Assembly (NCBI GenBank): GCA_021731165.1
Contig: JAKFXY010000029.1
Location: 73,291 to 127,173 of the forward strand
Direction: 5' to 3'
Origin: Acidobacteriota bacterium
GTDB taxonomy: Bacteria > Acidobacteriota > Vicinamibacteria > Vicinamibacterales > UBA2999
DNA length: 53,883 bases
A program made the translations under genes and the position numbers. The notes beneath the pieces are model-generated. The model was not told the DNA's origin, ran no database searches, and saw nothing but the letters and a program-made list of their open reading frames with translations. Below, piece after piece: positions 35,650 through 44,612 of the stretch (positions are counted from its first letter, which is position 1; each line of letters begins with the position of its first letter).

Positions 35650-36573
35650 ATGATTGACTGTATCGCGGGGTATCACCTCAACCCGTGGACGTGCGGCATC
35701 GCGAAGTTCAACACCATCCTCGCGCGGCATCTCGAGGTGCCAGTGGTGGGGATTGGCTCGCTGGATCTCGCGGCGTACCGGCGGCCGCTGCTGTCGCTGA
35801 AGATGTCGGAGTTCACGCCGGATGACGCGCGGGCGCTCGGGATGTGGGTGACCGAGCACGCCGGGCGCTACGAGCTCTTCCTCCACGCGTTCGACGGAAC
35901 GCCAGTCGAGCGCGAGTTGATGGCGTCGGCCGCGCGCGTCTACTGTGGCAACCGGGAGCTCACGCACGAGCTCGCGCCGGCGCGCCCTGACATCGTGGAG
36001 CTGTTCTGCCCCGGCACGCTGTTGAACCCGCAGCGCTTCCAGCGCACGGAACTCTCGGTGTTCACCTTCGGCATGGCGCACAAGATCCGCGTGCCGTTGT
36101 ACCGCCGGCTGCGCGATCTCCTGGAAGCGACCGGCCAGAGTTATTCGGTCTACGTGTCCACCGCCCTGCACGAGAATACGAGCTTCGATGGCTCGTTTGT
36201 CGTCCGCTTCGAGGAGCTGCAGGCCATCTTCAACGGACAGGTGTACTTCATGGGCTACCTGTCCGACACGGCGGTGTACAACCATCTGGTGGATTGCACC
36301 TACCTTGCCGCGTTCTTCGAGAAGGGGCTGCGCGCGAACAACACCACCGTCAATGCCGCCATGGAATGCGGCTGCGCGGTCATCACGAACCTGGACGACC
36401 ACTCGCCGCGGGGGCTCGTCCACATGAAGAATGTCATCGACATCAATCGCGTCGAGTGCCTGCCGGGTCTGGAGCAGGCGGAGAAGATCGGCCGGGCCGC
36501 GCGCGACATCGCGCACGCCGACTACGGATGGGATCAACTCGTGGCGCAGTTGCGACCCGTCGTGCGGGTCTAG
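35650..36573 (+). CDS. Putative GT-B-like glycosyltransferase, uncharacterised
   Basis: 307 residues from ATG 35650. The N-terminus IAGYHLNPWTCGIAKFN, the central VFTFGMAHKIRVPLYRRL and a C-terminal LAAFFEKGLRANNTTVNAAMECGCAVITNLD segment resemble the donor-binding half of GT-B glycosyltransferases (the ECG.AVITN part is similar to family 4 enzymes). It is shorter than typical GT4 proteins. It stands just before the NeuB-family gene at 36587, with 13 bases between. The role is inferred and the substrate unknown. Confidence 0.6.
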   Translation: MIDCIAGYHLNPWTCGIAKFNTILARHLEVPVVGIGSLDLAAYRRPLLSLKMSEFTPDDARALGMWVTEHAGRYELFLHAFDGTPVERELMASAARVYCGNRELTHELAPARPDIVELFCPGTLLNPQRFQRTELSVFTFGMAHKIRVPLYRRLRDLLEATGQSYSVYVSTALHENTSFDGSFVVRFEELQAIFNGQVYFMGYLSDTAVYNHLVDCTYLAAFFEKGLRANNTTVNAAMECGCAVITNLDDHSPRGLVHMKNVIDINRVECLPGLEQAEKIGRAARDIAHADYGWDQLVAQLRPVVRV

Positions 36574-36586
36574 TCCACTCGAACCT

Positions 36587-37663
36587 ATGGCAGGGACCAT
36601 GAAGATCGGGACGCGCGAGATTGGCGATCGTACGCCGTGCTACGTCATCGCGGAGATCGGCCACAACCACCAGGGCAGCGTCGAGAAGGCGCGTGAGCTG
36701 TTCCGCGAGGCCAAGCTCGCCGGCGCGCACGCGGTCAAGCTCCAGAAGCGCGACAACCGGGCGCTCTACACCCGCGCCGCCTACAACCGCCCCTACGACA
36801 ACGAGAACAGCTTTGGCGCGACCTACGGGGAGCACCGCGAGTTTCTCGAATTCGGCGTGGCGGAGTACACGGGGCTGCAGGCGTATGCGAAGGATCTCGG
36901 CATCGACTTCTTTTCGACGGCCTTTGACATGGCGAGCGCGGATTTTCTCGAGACGCTCGACATGCCGGCATACAAGATCGCCTCTGGCGACCTGAAGAGC
37001 ATCCCCTTGCTGCAGTACGTCGCCCGCCTGGGTAAACCGATGATCGTCTCCACGGGCGGCGCCGTCCTGGACGACGTGCAGCGGGCGTACGACGCGATCA
37101 TGCCCATCAATCCCCAGCTCGCGATCCTCCAGTGCACCGCCGGCTACCCGGCGGCCTTCGAGGAGCTCGATCTGTGCGTGATTTCGACCTACCGCGAGCG
37201 GTTCCCCGGAGCCGTCGCCGGCTTTTCGAGTCATGACAACGGCATCGCGATGCCGGTGGCCGCCTTCATGCTCGGCGCGCGAATCGTGGAGAAGCACTTC
37301 ACGCTGAACCGGGCCATGAAGGGCACCGACCACGCTTTCTCGCTCGAGCCGGTCGGGCTGCGCAAGATGGTCCGCGATCTCGATCGCACCTTCAAGGCGA
37401 TGGGCAACGGCGTCAAGAAGATCTACGAGAGCGAGAAGGCGCCGATCGTGAAGATGGGGAAGAGCCTGGTCGTGGCGCGCGATCTGTCGGCAGGACACGT
37501 GCTCGGCCCCGAGGATATCGTGATGAAGTCGCCCGGCGGAGGAATCCCGCCCTACGATCTCGACAAAGTGCTCGGTCGCGTGGCGCTGAAGCCGCTCCAC
37601 GAGGACGATTTTCTGTCCTACGACGTACTGAGCAAGTCGAGCGCAGAGCTCACCCGCTCGTGA
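36587..37663 (+). CDS. NeuB-family 3-deoxy-ulosonic acid synthase, second type
   Basis: 358 residues from ATG 36587; ATG 36599, four codons in, is equally possible and starts at MKIG. The frame further upstream is a shadow of the previous gene. The barrel domain shows VIAEIGHNHQG, AVKLQKRDN, KIASGDLKSIPLL, IVSTGG, QCTAGYPA, GFSSHDNGIAMP and EKHFTLNRAMKGTDHAFSLEP. The SAF domain starts near VVARDLSAGHVLGPEDIV and contains SPGGGIPP. It carries the canonical NHQG motif that the synthase at 15838 lacks, so the two differ in subgroup. No NeuC-like epimerase is nearby; an SDR, aldehyde dehydrogenase and transketolase are instead, so its aldose substrate may be unusual. Confidence 0.88.
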   Translation: MAGTMKIGTREIGDRTPCYVIAEIGHNHQGSVEKARELFREAKLAGAHAVKLQKRDNRALYTRAAYNRPYDNENSFGATYGEHREFLEFGVAEYTGLQAYAKDLGIDFFSTAFDMASADFLETLDMPAYKIASGDLKSIPLLQYVARLGKPMIVSTGGAVLDDVQRAYDAIMPINPQLAILQCTAGYPAAFEELDLCVISTYRERFPGAVAGFSSHDNGIAMPVAAFMLGARIVEKHFTLNRAMKGTDHAFSLEPVGLRKMVRDLDRTFKAMGNGVKKIYESEKAPIVKMGKSLVVARDLSAGHVLGPEDIVMKSPGGGIPPYDLDKVLGRVALKPLHEDDFLSYDVLSKSSAELTRS

Positions 37664-38469
37664 GTCATACCTTTCATCTCGACAACCAGGTCGCCGTCGT
37701 GACCGGCGCGTGCGGGAAGCTGGGGCCGATCTGGATCGAGGCCTTGCTCGACGCCGGTGCGCGCGTGGCGGCGCTCGACCTGTCGGGGGCACCCGGCAGC
37801 GGGGCCTACGACGCGCTGGCGAAGCGGGCCGGCGATCGTGTGCGGCGGTTCGATTGCGATATCACCGACCGCGTCTCGATCGAGGCGGCCGCGAACGGCG
37901 TGGTGGCGGCGATGGGTGAGCCCGCGGTGCTCGTGAACAACGCCGGCGTGGACCAGCCGCCCGACAGTGCTGGGACGCGCCATCATCTGCAGGACCTGCC
38001 GGTCGATCAGTTCCGCAGAATGGTTGACGTTAATGTCGTGGGCACGTTTCAGGTGACGCAGGTGTTTGGCGGGCGCATGGCGGCCGCCGGCGGCGGATCG
38101 ATTATCAATATCGGCTCGCTCTACGCGTCGGTTTCCCCCGACGCTCATTTCTACGACCACCTGCCGGGCAACGCACCGTTCATCAAGTCTCCGGCGTACG
38201 GGGCGTCGAAGGCGGCGGTTGTGAACCTGTCGAGGTACTTCGCCACGCATTGGGCGGGTCAGGGCGTCCGTGTGAACACGCTCTCGCCGGGCGGCGTGCT
38301 CGGTGGACAGGACGACCAATTCAAGGCGAAGTACGGCTCGCGGGTGCCACTCGGCCGGATGGCCGGGCCCTCCGACCTGATGGGACCGCTTGTCTTTCTC
38401 GCCTCTGCCGCTTCGTCCTACGTCACCGGCCACGAGCTTCGCGTGGATGGTGGTTTCACCGCGTGGTGA
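37660..38469 (+). CDS. Classical short-chain dehydrogenase/reductase
   Basis: 269 residues from GTG 37660 (GTGA overlap). VAVVTGACGKLGPIW is a slightly altered TGxxxGxG cofactor motif; LVNNAGVDQPP, NIGSLYASVSPD and YGASKAAVVNLSRYFA supply the NNAG, Ser and Tyr-x3-Lys elements. In flagellin-glycan loci an SDR of this kind (PtmA-like) accompanies a NeuB-like synthase and a CMP-sugar synthetase. Here too it lies directly behind the synthase. It may reduce or oxidise the aldose precursor or the ulosonic acid. Confidence 0.85.
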   Translation: MSHTFHLDNQVAVVTGACGKLGPIWIEALLDAGARVAALDLSGAPGSGAYDALAKRAGDRVRRFDCDITDRVSIEAAANGVVAAMGEPAVLVNNAGVDQPPDSAGTRHHLQDLPVDQFRRMVDVNVVGTFQVTQVFGGRMAAAGGGSIINIGSLYASVSPDAHFYDHLPGNAPFIKSPAYGASKAAVVNLSRYFATHWAGQGVRVNTLSPGGVLGGQDDQFKAKYGSRVPLGRMAGPSDLMGPLVFLASAASSYVTGHELRVDGGFTAW

Positions 38470-38488
38470 CCATCAGGGCCAAGCAATC

Positions 38489-39574
38489 GTGAGGGCCTCG
38501 TGGCTCTACGCGGCACCAGAGGAACGCGAACGATGCCCGGCGTGCGAGTCGCTCCGGCTCAGCGATCTCGACCTCCACGAGATGTGGCAGGCCGTCAACG
38601 GCCGGCGCACGGGGTTCGTCGAGGGGTGCGAGGACTGCGGGCTGGTGTTCGTGAACCCTCTGCCGTCGGACGAGGCGCAAGCGACCTTCTACAGCCCCGA
38701 GGGAGAGTGGGGCCGCCCGCGCGCGGCCGACGACCCGGCGCCGACGGCCAAGGCATCGACGCGACACGGCGCGGCCGCGTGGAGTCGCATGTTCGACGCC
38801 ATTCGTCATCTGCTGCCCGTGACGACGCCGCCGGCGGGCGTGCGCGTTCTCGATTTTGGCTGTGGTCCGGGCAAGCTGCTGGATGCGCTGCAGGACTGTG
38901 GCTGGGAGACGTTCGGGATCGAGACCGCCATGGAGCGTGCGTTCCGCCGGCACCGCCGGCTTGTCGCCGTACCGGCGGAGCCGACCTTTGACCTGATCGT
39001 GGCCAGCCACGTGCTCGAGCATCTGGTCAATCCACTGGCGTTGCTTCGACAGTTTGCCTCGGCCTCGAAGCCTGGCGGGTATCTGCTCGTGAGCGCGCCC
39101 GGCTTCGACGCGCTGCCGCTGCATCGCGAGTACAAGTACGTCATCAACGGTCGGGCGCACCTCACGGCGTACACGCGCGCCTGCATGGACGGCCTGCTCG
39201 CGCGATCCGGATGGCAGACAGTGGATCATCCTGGCCGGAATGACAGTGGCGCCGAACTGCGTGACGCCAGAAAGCTACGCGTGCTCGCGCGCCGTGCCAG
39301 CACGTCGCTTCCCACGCCCGCGCGCCCGCTGGAAGCGGCCCGGGAGTCGTTGCGCCTCTTCTACCGGCACACGGCGGGACGACCGCCGTTGCAGCGCCTT
39401 GGGTTTTTCCGCCTGTCGGCACGCCTGGTCGAAACGCGCCGGCAGATCAGGAGGGATATCGCCCGCATTCGCTACCGACTTGGCCTGCGCGCCAGGCTGC
39501 TCGAGATCTATCGGCGATGTGTCGGTACGAGGCCTGCTCCACATTCGCGCGGTACGCCGCGCTCACGCCCATGA
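38489..39574 (+). CDS. SAM-dependent methyltransferase with N-terminal CxxC motifs
   Basis: 361 residues from GTG 38489; the open frame upstream is a shadow of the SDR gene. Cysteine pairs CPACESL and CEDCGLVFVNP near the N-terminus match the zinc-ribbon methyltransferase type also seen at 18053. The SAM motif is VLDFGCGPGKLLDAL near residue 119, with SHVLEHLVNPLALL later. The last ~100 residues are basic and helical. It overlaps the aldehyde dehydrogenase gene by 4 bases. The target sugar is unknown. Confidence 0.8.
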   Translation: MRASWLYAAPEERERCPACESLRLSDLDLHEMWQAVNGRRTGFVEGCEDCGLVFVNPLPSDEAQATFYSPEGEWGRPRAADDPAPTAKASTRHGAAAWSRMFDAIRHLLPVTTPPAGVRVLDFGCGPGKLLDALQDCGWETFGIETAMERAFRRHRRLVAVPAEPTFDLIVASHVLEHLVNPLALLRQFASASKPGGYLLVSAPGFDALPLHREYKYVINGRAHLTAYTRACMDGLLARSGWQTVDHPGRNDSGAELRDARKLRVLARRASTSLPTPARPLEAARESLRLFYRHTAGRPPLQRLGFFRLSARLVETRRQIRRDIARIRYRLGLRARLLEIYRRCVGTRPAPHSRGTPRSRP

Positions 39575-41073
39575 GTACCACGACAGTGTCGTCCACGCGC
39601 ACTTCTCTCCTGGCGTTGCCCTCCACGATTCCGAACCAGTTCGGCGGGCAGGACGCCGGGGCCGCCGACGGCCGAACCTTCGACAAGGTCGATCCGGCCA
39701 CGGGTCGCGTCATCTGTCAGGTGGCCCGCTCGGGCGCTGCCGACGTCTCGCGTGCCGTTGAGACTGCGAAGCGGGCGCAGCCGGCGTGGGCGGCGACGAC
39801 CGTCGTCAAGCGTGGCGAAATCCTCCGCCGGATGGCGATCCTCATGCAGGAGCACCGCGGCGAGATCGCGGACCTTGTCGCGCGCGAGACGGGAAAGTCG
39901 AGGAAGGACGCGCTCGGCGAGACGGATGCCGCCATCGAGATGGGGTTCTTTGTCGCCGGCGAAGGGCGCCGCTTCTACGGCGCGACCAGCACGAGCGCGG
40001 TGCCCAACAAGACGGCCATGGTGATCCGCCAACCACTGGGTGTGGCCGGGCTCATCATCGCGGCCAATACGCCGATCGCCAACGTGGCATGGAAGGCGTT
40101 TCCAGCGCTTCTGTGCGGGAACTCGGCCATCCTCAAGGCGGCGGAGGACACGCCGCTCTCGGCATGGGCGTTTGGCGTGATTGCGCGCGCGGCGGGTCTG
40201 CCTGACGGCGTTTATACGACACTCCACGGCCTCGGTGAGGAAGCTGGCGCACCGCTGGTCCAGCACGCGGACGTGGACGTCATCAGCTTTACCGGTTCCA
40301 CGGACGTGGGGCGCTGGATCGCGGAGACGGCCGGACGCCGGCTCGCCAAGGTGTGTCTCGAGCTCGGAGGCAAGAACCCGCTCATCGTCTGCGACGATGC
40401 GGATTTGAAGAATGCCGTGACATGGACGCTTGGTTCTGCGTTCAGCAACGCGGGTCAGCGCTGTGCGGCCGGAAGTCGGATCATCGTGTTCGACGCGGTC
40501 TACGACGAGTTTCGGGCGATGTTGCTCGAGGCGGCCGGCGCGTTGAGCGTTGGAACCGCCGACACGGATGACTACGGTCCGGTGATCAATGAGGACCAGC
40601 TGACGAACATGCTCGCCGCCGTCGGGCGGGCGACCAAGGCCGGGGCCGTGGTGTTGACCGGTGGCCGGCGTCTCACGGGCGAGCGATACGGCGGCGGCTA
40701 CTTCGTCGCCCCGACGATCCTCGAGCACGTTGGCCCAGGTGACGACATTTCCCGCACGGAGCTCTTTGGTCCCATCACCATCCTGTATCGCGTGAAGGAC
40801 TTCGAGGAGGCCCTGCGGGTGGCCAATGATTCACCATTCGGCCTGACCGCCGCGATTCACACGCGGAACATCAATCGGGCGATGGCGTTCGTCGGCCGGA
40901 TTCAATCGGGCGTGGCGGTGGTCAATGGCGGCACGTACGGGAGCGAGCCGCACATGCCATTTGGCGGGCTGCGCCAATCCGGCAACGGCTGGCGCGAGGC
41001 CGGCGCACAGGCGCTCGACGTGTACTCGGATCTCAAGACCGTGTACATCCTTCACGATCCCGCACAGAACTGA
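39571..41073 (+). CDS. NAD(P)-dependent aldehyde dehydrogenase
   Basis: 500 residues from ATG 39571 (ATGA overlap). The fold is complete: the catalytic Cys is C298 in AGQRCAAGSR, the general base is E264 in LELGGKNP, FTGST (240-244) and N166 complete the active site and cofactor loop. The enzyme would oxidise an aldehyde to a carboxylate. Such genes are uncommon in nonulosonic acid operons. Its coupling to a methyltransferase upstream and proximity to a CMP-synthetase and transketolase suggest it oxidises a sugar aldehyde in this pathway, but a role in general aldehyde detoxification cannot be excluded. Confidence 0.88.
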   Translation: MSTTTVSSTRTSLLALPSTIPNQFGGQDAGAADGRTFDKVDPATGRVICQVARSGAADVSRAVETAKRAQPAWAATTVVKRGEILRRMAILMQEHRGEIADLVARETGKSRKDALGETDAAIEMGFFVAGEGRRFYGATSTSAVPNKTAMVIRQPLGVAGLIIAANTPIANVAWKAFPALLCGNSAILKAAEDTPLSAWAFGVIARAAGLPDGVYTTLHGLGEEAGAPLVQHADVDVISFTGSTDVGRWIAETAGRRLAKVCLELGGKNPLIVCDDADLKNAVTWTLGSAFSNAGQRCAAGSRIIVFDAVYDEFRAMLLEAAGALSVGTADTDDYGPVINEDQLTNMLAAVGRATKAGAVVLTGGRRLTGERYGGGYFVAPTILEHVGPGDDISRTELFGPITILYRVKDFEEALRVANDSPFGLTAAIHTRNINRAMAFVGRIQSGVAVVNGGTYGSEPHMPFGGLRQSGNGWREAGAQALDVYSDLKTVYILHDPAQN

Positions 41074-41120
41074 AGGCATGGCCTTCGCGTTCAGGTTCTC
41101 GTTCTAGGATCCAGGTTCTG

Positions 41121-41930
41121 ATGCCATCGGCGGTTGCCTTCGTTCCGGCGCGTCAGGGATCCAAACGGGTTCCGGGGAAGAACGTGCGCGCGCTGAACGG
41201 GCACCCGCTTCTCGCCTATACGATCGCTTCCGCCCTCGAGAGCGGAGTCTTTGATGCCGTGATCGTGTCAACGGACTCTGATGAGATCGCGGCCATCGCC
41301 CGTCACTACGGCGCCGAGGTTCCGTTCCTTCGCCCACCGGCACTTGCCGGCGACAGTTCCCCCGATATCGAGTGGCTCGAGCACCTGCTCCACGGGCTGA
41401 AAGGCCAGGGGCGCACGTGGGATTGCTTCAGCCTGCTGCGTCCCACGAGCCCGTTCCGCACGGCCGATACCATTCGCCGTGCCTGGATGCGCTTCAAGGA
41501 ACAGCGTGGGGTCGACTCGCTCCGCGCCGTCGAGAAGTGCAGGCAGCACCCAGGGAAGATGTGGGTCATGAAAGACGACCGGCAGGGCGACCGGATGGAG
41601 CCGCTCCTCTCGTCTGGCCTTGGCTCGCCGACGCCGGGGTTTGCCCCGTCCGGCCCAGCCGAAGGCGCGTCGTCCAGCCAGCCGTGGCACAGCACGCCCT
41701 ATCAGGCGCTGCCTCCGGTGTATGTACAGAACGCCTCGCTCGAGATCGCCTGGACTCGCGTGGTATTCGAAGGACGCACGATAGCCGGTGATGTCCTCGT
41801 GCCGTTTCTGACTGAGGGCCATGAAGGATTCGACATCAACGATCCGTACGATTGGATGATTGCCGAGCAGCTGTTGGCGGAGGGCGCCGTCACGCTCCCT
41901 TCAGTCGGGGCAGCGCCATATGGGAAGTAG
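41121..41930 (+). CDS. NeuA-like CMP-ulosonic acid cytidylyltransferase, third type
   Basis: 269 residues from ATG 41121. It has FVPARQGSKRVPGKN near the N-terminus, STDSDEIAAIARHYG, FLRPPALAGDSSPDIEWLEHLL, LLRPTSPFRTADTI and YVQNASLEIAWTRVV. It is a different subgroup from the copies at 5143 and 19012, which have ADETPMLPVVQHAL instead. Between EPLLSS and PWHSTPYQALP there is a Gly/Ser/Pro/Ala-rich insert of about 20 residues (GLGSPTPGFAPSGPAEGASS) that I would not expect in the family. It should activate the product of the synthase at 36587. Confidence 0.88.
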   Translation: MPSAVAFVPARQGSKRVPGKNVRALNGHPLLAYTIASALESGVFDAVIVSTDSDEIAAIARHYGAEVPFLRPPALAGDSSPDIEWLEHLLHGLKGQGRTWDCFSLLRPTSPFRTADTIRRAWMRFKEQRGVDSLRAVEKCRQHPGKMWVMKDDRQGDRMEPLLSSGLGSPTPGFAPSGPAEGASSSQPWHSTPYQALPPVYVQNASLEIAWTRVVFEGRTIAGDVLVPFLTEGHEGFDINDPYDWMIAEQLLAEGAVTLPSVGAAPYGK

Positions 41931-41934
41931 CTGA

Positions 41935-43905
41935 ATGGGTGATCTGCAGACCGAACAGGGTGAGGCACTGGAACTTCGCTATGTGCCGGCATCGGAGTTC
42001 CGACGTGTGCGCGAGGCGCGGGGCTCCGCCGCGGCGAGGGCTGGGGCATTCGCCGCGCTGGCACGCATCAACACGCTCTACATGATTGCCGGTGCGTGGT
42101 CCGGGCATATCGGTACCAGCTTCAGCTCGATCGAAGTCATGAGCTGGCTCTTTCTGAACGAGCTTCGGGATCTCGACGCCGGGCCCGATGCCTGCGATGT
42201 CTTCTTCTCGTCCAAGGGGCACGACGCGCCGGCGCTTTACTCGGTTCTCATCGGCCTTGGGCTGCTGCCGGAAGACAAAGTGCACGCCCTGCGCCGGCTG
42301 CATGGGCTGCCCGGCCACCCGCACGTCGAAACGCCATACGTGCAGGCGAACACCGGTTCGCTCGGCATGGGCATATCGAAAGCGAAGGGGATGGCGCTCG
42401 CCAACCGGCTCGCCGGCCGGCCGCGCCGCATCTTCGTGCTGACCGGCGACGGCGAGTTGCAGGAAGGGCAGTTCTGGGAGTCGCTCGTCTCCGCCGTCAA
42501 CATGCAGCTCGGCGAGATCACCGTGATCATCGACCACAACAAGATCCAATCGGACACATGGGTGGACAGGGTCAGCCACCTTGGCGATCTCGAGGCCAAG
42601 CTACGGGCGTTCGGGTGGCACGTCAGCCGGTGTGATGGCCACGACACGGCCGCGCTCGAACGCACGTTCCGCGATCTCGACGGCATCACGGATCGCCCGA
42701 AGGCGATCGTGGCCGATACGGTGAAGGGCCGCGGCGTCTCTTTCATGGAGGGGCCGTCGGCGCTCGACGCCAGCGATCTGTACCTCTTCCATTCAGGCGC
42801 GCCTCCGGAGCAACAGTATGTGGACGGCCTCGCCGAGTTGTTGAGTGCCGCCAACGGGAGCCTGCAGGCCCTAAGGCTTGGGGCGCTCCGCACCGAAGTC
42901 ACCCAGCGCAACCCGCGGCGAGAGCCGAAAAATACGGACAATCTGGTGGCGGCGTATGGGCGCGCGCTCGTGGAGCAGGCCGCCCGGCACCCGCAGCTCA
43001 TGGCGCTCGACGCGGACCTCATCAAGGACTGCGGCCTGCTGGACTTCGCCAGGACCTTTCCCGAACGATTCGTCGAATGCGGCATCGCCGAACAGGACAT
43101 GGTGTCGATGGCCTGTGGCATGGCGCACCGCGGCGCGCTGCCCGTGGTGCACTCCTTTGCCTGCTTCCTTTCGTCACGGCCGAACGAGCAGATCTACAAC
43201 CAGTGCAGCGAATCGACGAAGGTGATCTACGTTGGTTCGCTGGCCGGCTTGCTGCCCGGTGGCCCTGGGCACTCGCACCAGTGCGTGCGCGATATCTCCG
43301 CACTCGGCGCGGTGCCGCACCTGGTGATGGCGGAGCCTTCAAGCGAGGCCGAGGTGCAGGCGCTGTTCGATCACCTCGTGAATGTCTCGCCGGAGAGCGC
43401 CTACCTCCGCCTGGTGTCGGTGAAGTGGCCGCTGCCCTTCGACTATCCGACGGCGCAACGCGTCGAGACTGGCAGGGGCTGGGTCGTGCGCGAGGGCAGC
43501 GACGCCGTCGTTTTCGGCTACGGACCTTGGCTGCTGGCCAATGCGTGGCACGCGGCCGAGGAGCTCGAGAAGGCGGGCATCAGCGTCAGGCTCGTCAACC
43601 TTCCGTGGCTGAATCGGATCGATCCCGCCTGGTTGAGGCAGGTCATTGGCACGAGGCGCACCCTCGTCACGCTCGACAATCACTACCTCCACGGCGGACA
43701 GGGTGAGATGGTGGCGGCGGCTGTTGCCTCGCTCGGTCTCGAGCCTGCCGTGCGTGTCACCTCGGTAGGTGTCGCGGAGCTCCCCGAGTGCGGCACGAAT
43801 GACGAGGTGCTCGGCTACCACGGCCTCGACATCGCCAGCCTGGTCGTTCGCCTTCGACAGGCCTTCGATGCGCGCAAGCCTGGGCCGGTGTCCCAGCACG
43901 CATGA
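41935..43905 (+). CDS. Full-length transketolase-like TPP enzyme
   Basis: 656 residues from ATG 41935, four bases after the previous stop. The TPP-binding domain has GHIGTS (His 58), SKGHDAPALY, GHPHVE, STGSLG-type NTGSLGMG, the GDGE motif at 171-174 and Asn 202. The pyrimidine domain contains ECGIAEQDM, where E386 is probably the catalytic glutamate, and the C-terminal domain follows. All expected cofactor residues are present, so it should be active. Transketolases move a two-carbon ketol unit between sugars. Located between a CMP-sugar synthetase and a HAD phosphatase, it is likely to act on a pathway intermediate rather than in central metabolism, which is an inference from context. Confidence 0.88.
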   Translation: MGDLQTEQGEALELRYVPASEFRRVREARGSAAARAGAFAALARINTLYMIAGAWSGHIGTSFSSIEVMSWLFLNELRDLDAGPDACDVFFSSKGHDAPALYSVLIGLGLLPEDKVHALRRLHGLPGHPHVETPYVQANTGSLGMGISKAKGMALANRLAGRPRRIFVLTGDGELQEGQFWESLVSAVNMQLGEITVIIDHNKIQSDTWVDRVSHLGDLEAKLRAFGWHVSRCDGHDTAALERTFRDLDGITDRPKAIVADTVKGRGVSFMEGPSALDASDLYLFHSGAPPEQQYVDGLAELLSAANGSLQALRLGALRTEVTQRNPRREPKNTDNLVAAYGRALVEQAARHPQLMALDADLIKDCGLLDFARTFPERFVECGIAEQDMVSMACGMAHRGALPVVHSFACFLSSRPNEQIYNQCSESTKVIYVGSLAGLLPGGPGHSHQCVRDISALGAVPHLVMAEPSSEAEVQALFDHLVNVSPESAYLRLVSVKWPLPFDYPTAQRVETGRGWVVREGSDAVVFGYGPWLLANAWHAAEELEKAGISVRLVNLPWLNRIDPAWLRQVIGTRRTLVTLDNHYLHGGQGEMVAAAVASLGLEPAVRVTSVGVAELPECGTNDEVLGYHGLDIASLVVRLRQAFDARKPGPVSQHA

Positions 43906-44612
43906 CGGTGCTCTTCTGGGATATCGACGGAACGCTGCTCTCCACGGGGAAGGCCGGCGTGCCAGCCTGGGAAGCGGCCGTGAAGGAAGTGACGGGACAT
44001 GACTTCGCGCTCTCGTCCATTCGCGTTCCCGGTCTCACCGATTTCCAGATTGCCGTCCGCACGTTCGAGTTGTTGGGCGTGCAGGCAGACGACGAGACGC
44101 TGAGACGGATGGTGCGCCGCTACGAGGAGATGCTCCCCTCGACCTTGCCGTTGCGGCAAGGTCGCGTGTTACCCCACGTCCGCGAAATTCTCGAACACCT
44201 CCGCACCAGGCGCGACATCCGCTCGTACCTGCTGACGGGAAACACGCGCGACGGGGCGAAGGCCAAGCTCACGCATTACAACCTCTTCGACTACTTTTCC
44301 GACGGCGCCTTCGCCGAGGACAGGGGCAGCCGCGCCAGCATTGCGCGCCGCGCGCTGGAGCTGGCCAGGACCGCGGGCCCTGTGGCCGACAACGGGGTTT
44401 TTGTCATTGGCGATACGGAACACGACATCGAGTGCGCCGGCGCGATCGGCGCGCGGACGATAGCGGTGGCGACAGGCGGTTACACGGTTGATGAACTCCG
44501 GCGGCATACGCCGTGGATGGCCCTGTCGGAGCTGCCGCCACCCCTGGAATTCACGCGACTGATAGACGACGCGTGTGCGCCGGATCTGTCCGGCCAGCCT
44601 CTGCCCGCATGA
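43902..44612 (+). CDS. HAD-superfamily hydrolase, phosphoglycolate phosphatase-like
   Basis: 236 residues from ATG 43902 (ATGA overlap with the transketolase). DIDGTLL with Asp 7 and Asp 9 forms motif I, LLTGNT is motif II, and VIGDTEHDIECAGAIGA is motif III/IV. The cap region is of the C1 type. It would dephosphorylate a sugar phosphate, perhaps the product made by the transketolase or the synthase, analogous to the phosphatase steps in Kdo and nonulosonic acid routes. Confidence 0.85.
   Translation: MTVLFWDIDGTLLSTGKAGVPAWEAAVKEVTGHDFALSSIRVPGLTDFQIAVRTFELLGVQADDETLRRMVRRYEEMLPSTLPLRQGRVLPHVREILEHLRTRRDIRSYLLTGNTRDGAKAKLTHYNLFDYFSDGAFAEDRGSRASIARRALELARTAGPVADNGVFVIGDTEHDIECAGAIGARTIAVATGGYTVDELRRHTPWMALSELPPPLEFTRLIDDACAPDLSGQPLPA

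Noticed and set aside
41085-41120. Imperfect repeat of CAGGTTCT before the third CMP-sugar synthetase
   Set aside because: Two 8-base copies about 20 bases apart in a short gap; too short to distinguish from chance.
39571-44612. Transketolase and aldehyde dehydrogenase as unrelated central-metabolism genes
   Set aside because: They are embedded in the cassette: 4-base overlaps join the dehydrogenase to the upstream methyltransferase and the transketolase to the HAD gene, with small gaps to the CMP-sugar synthetase. That favours a pathway role, although this is not proof.
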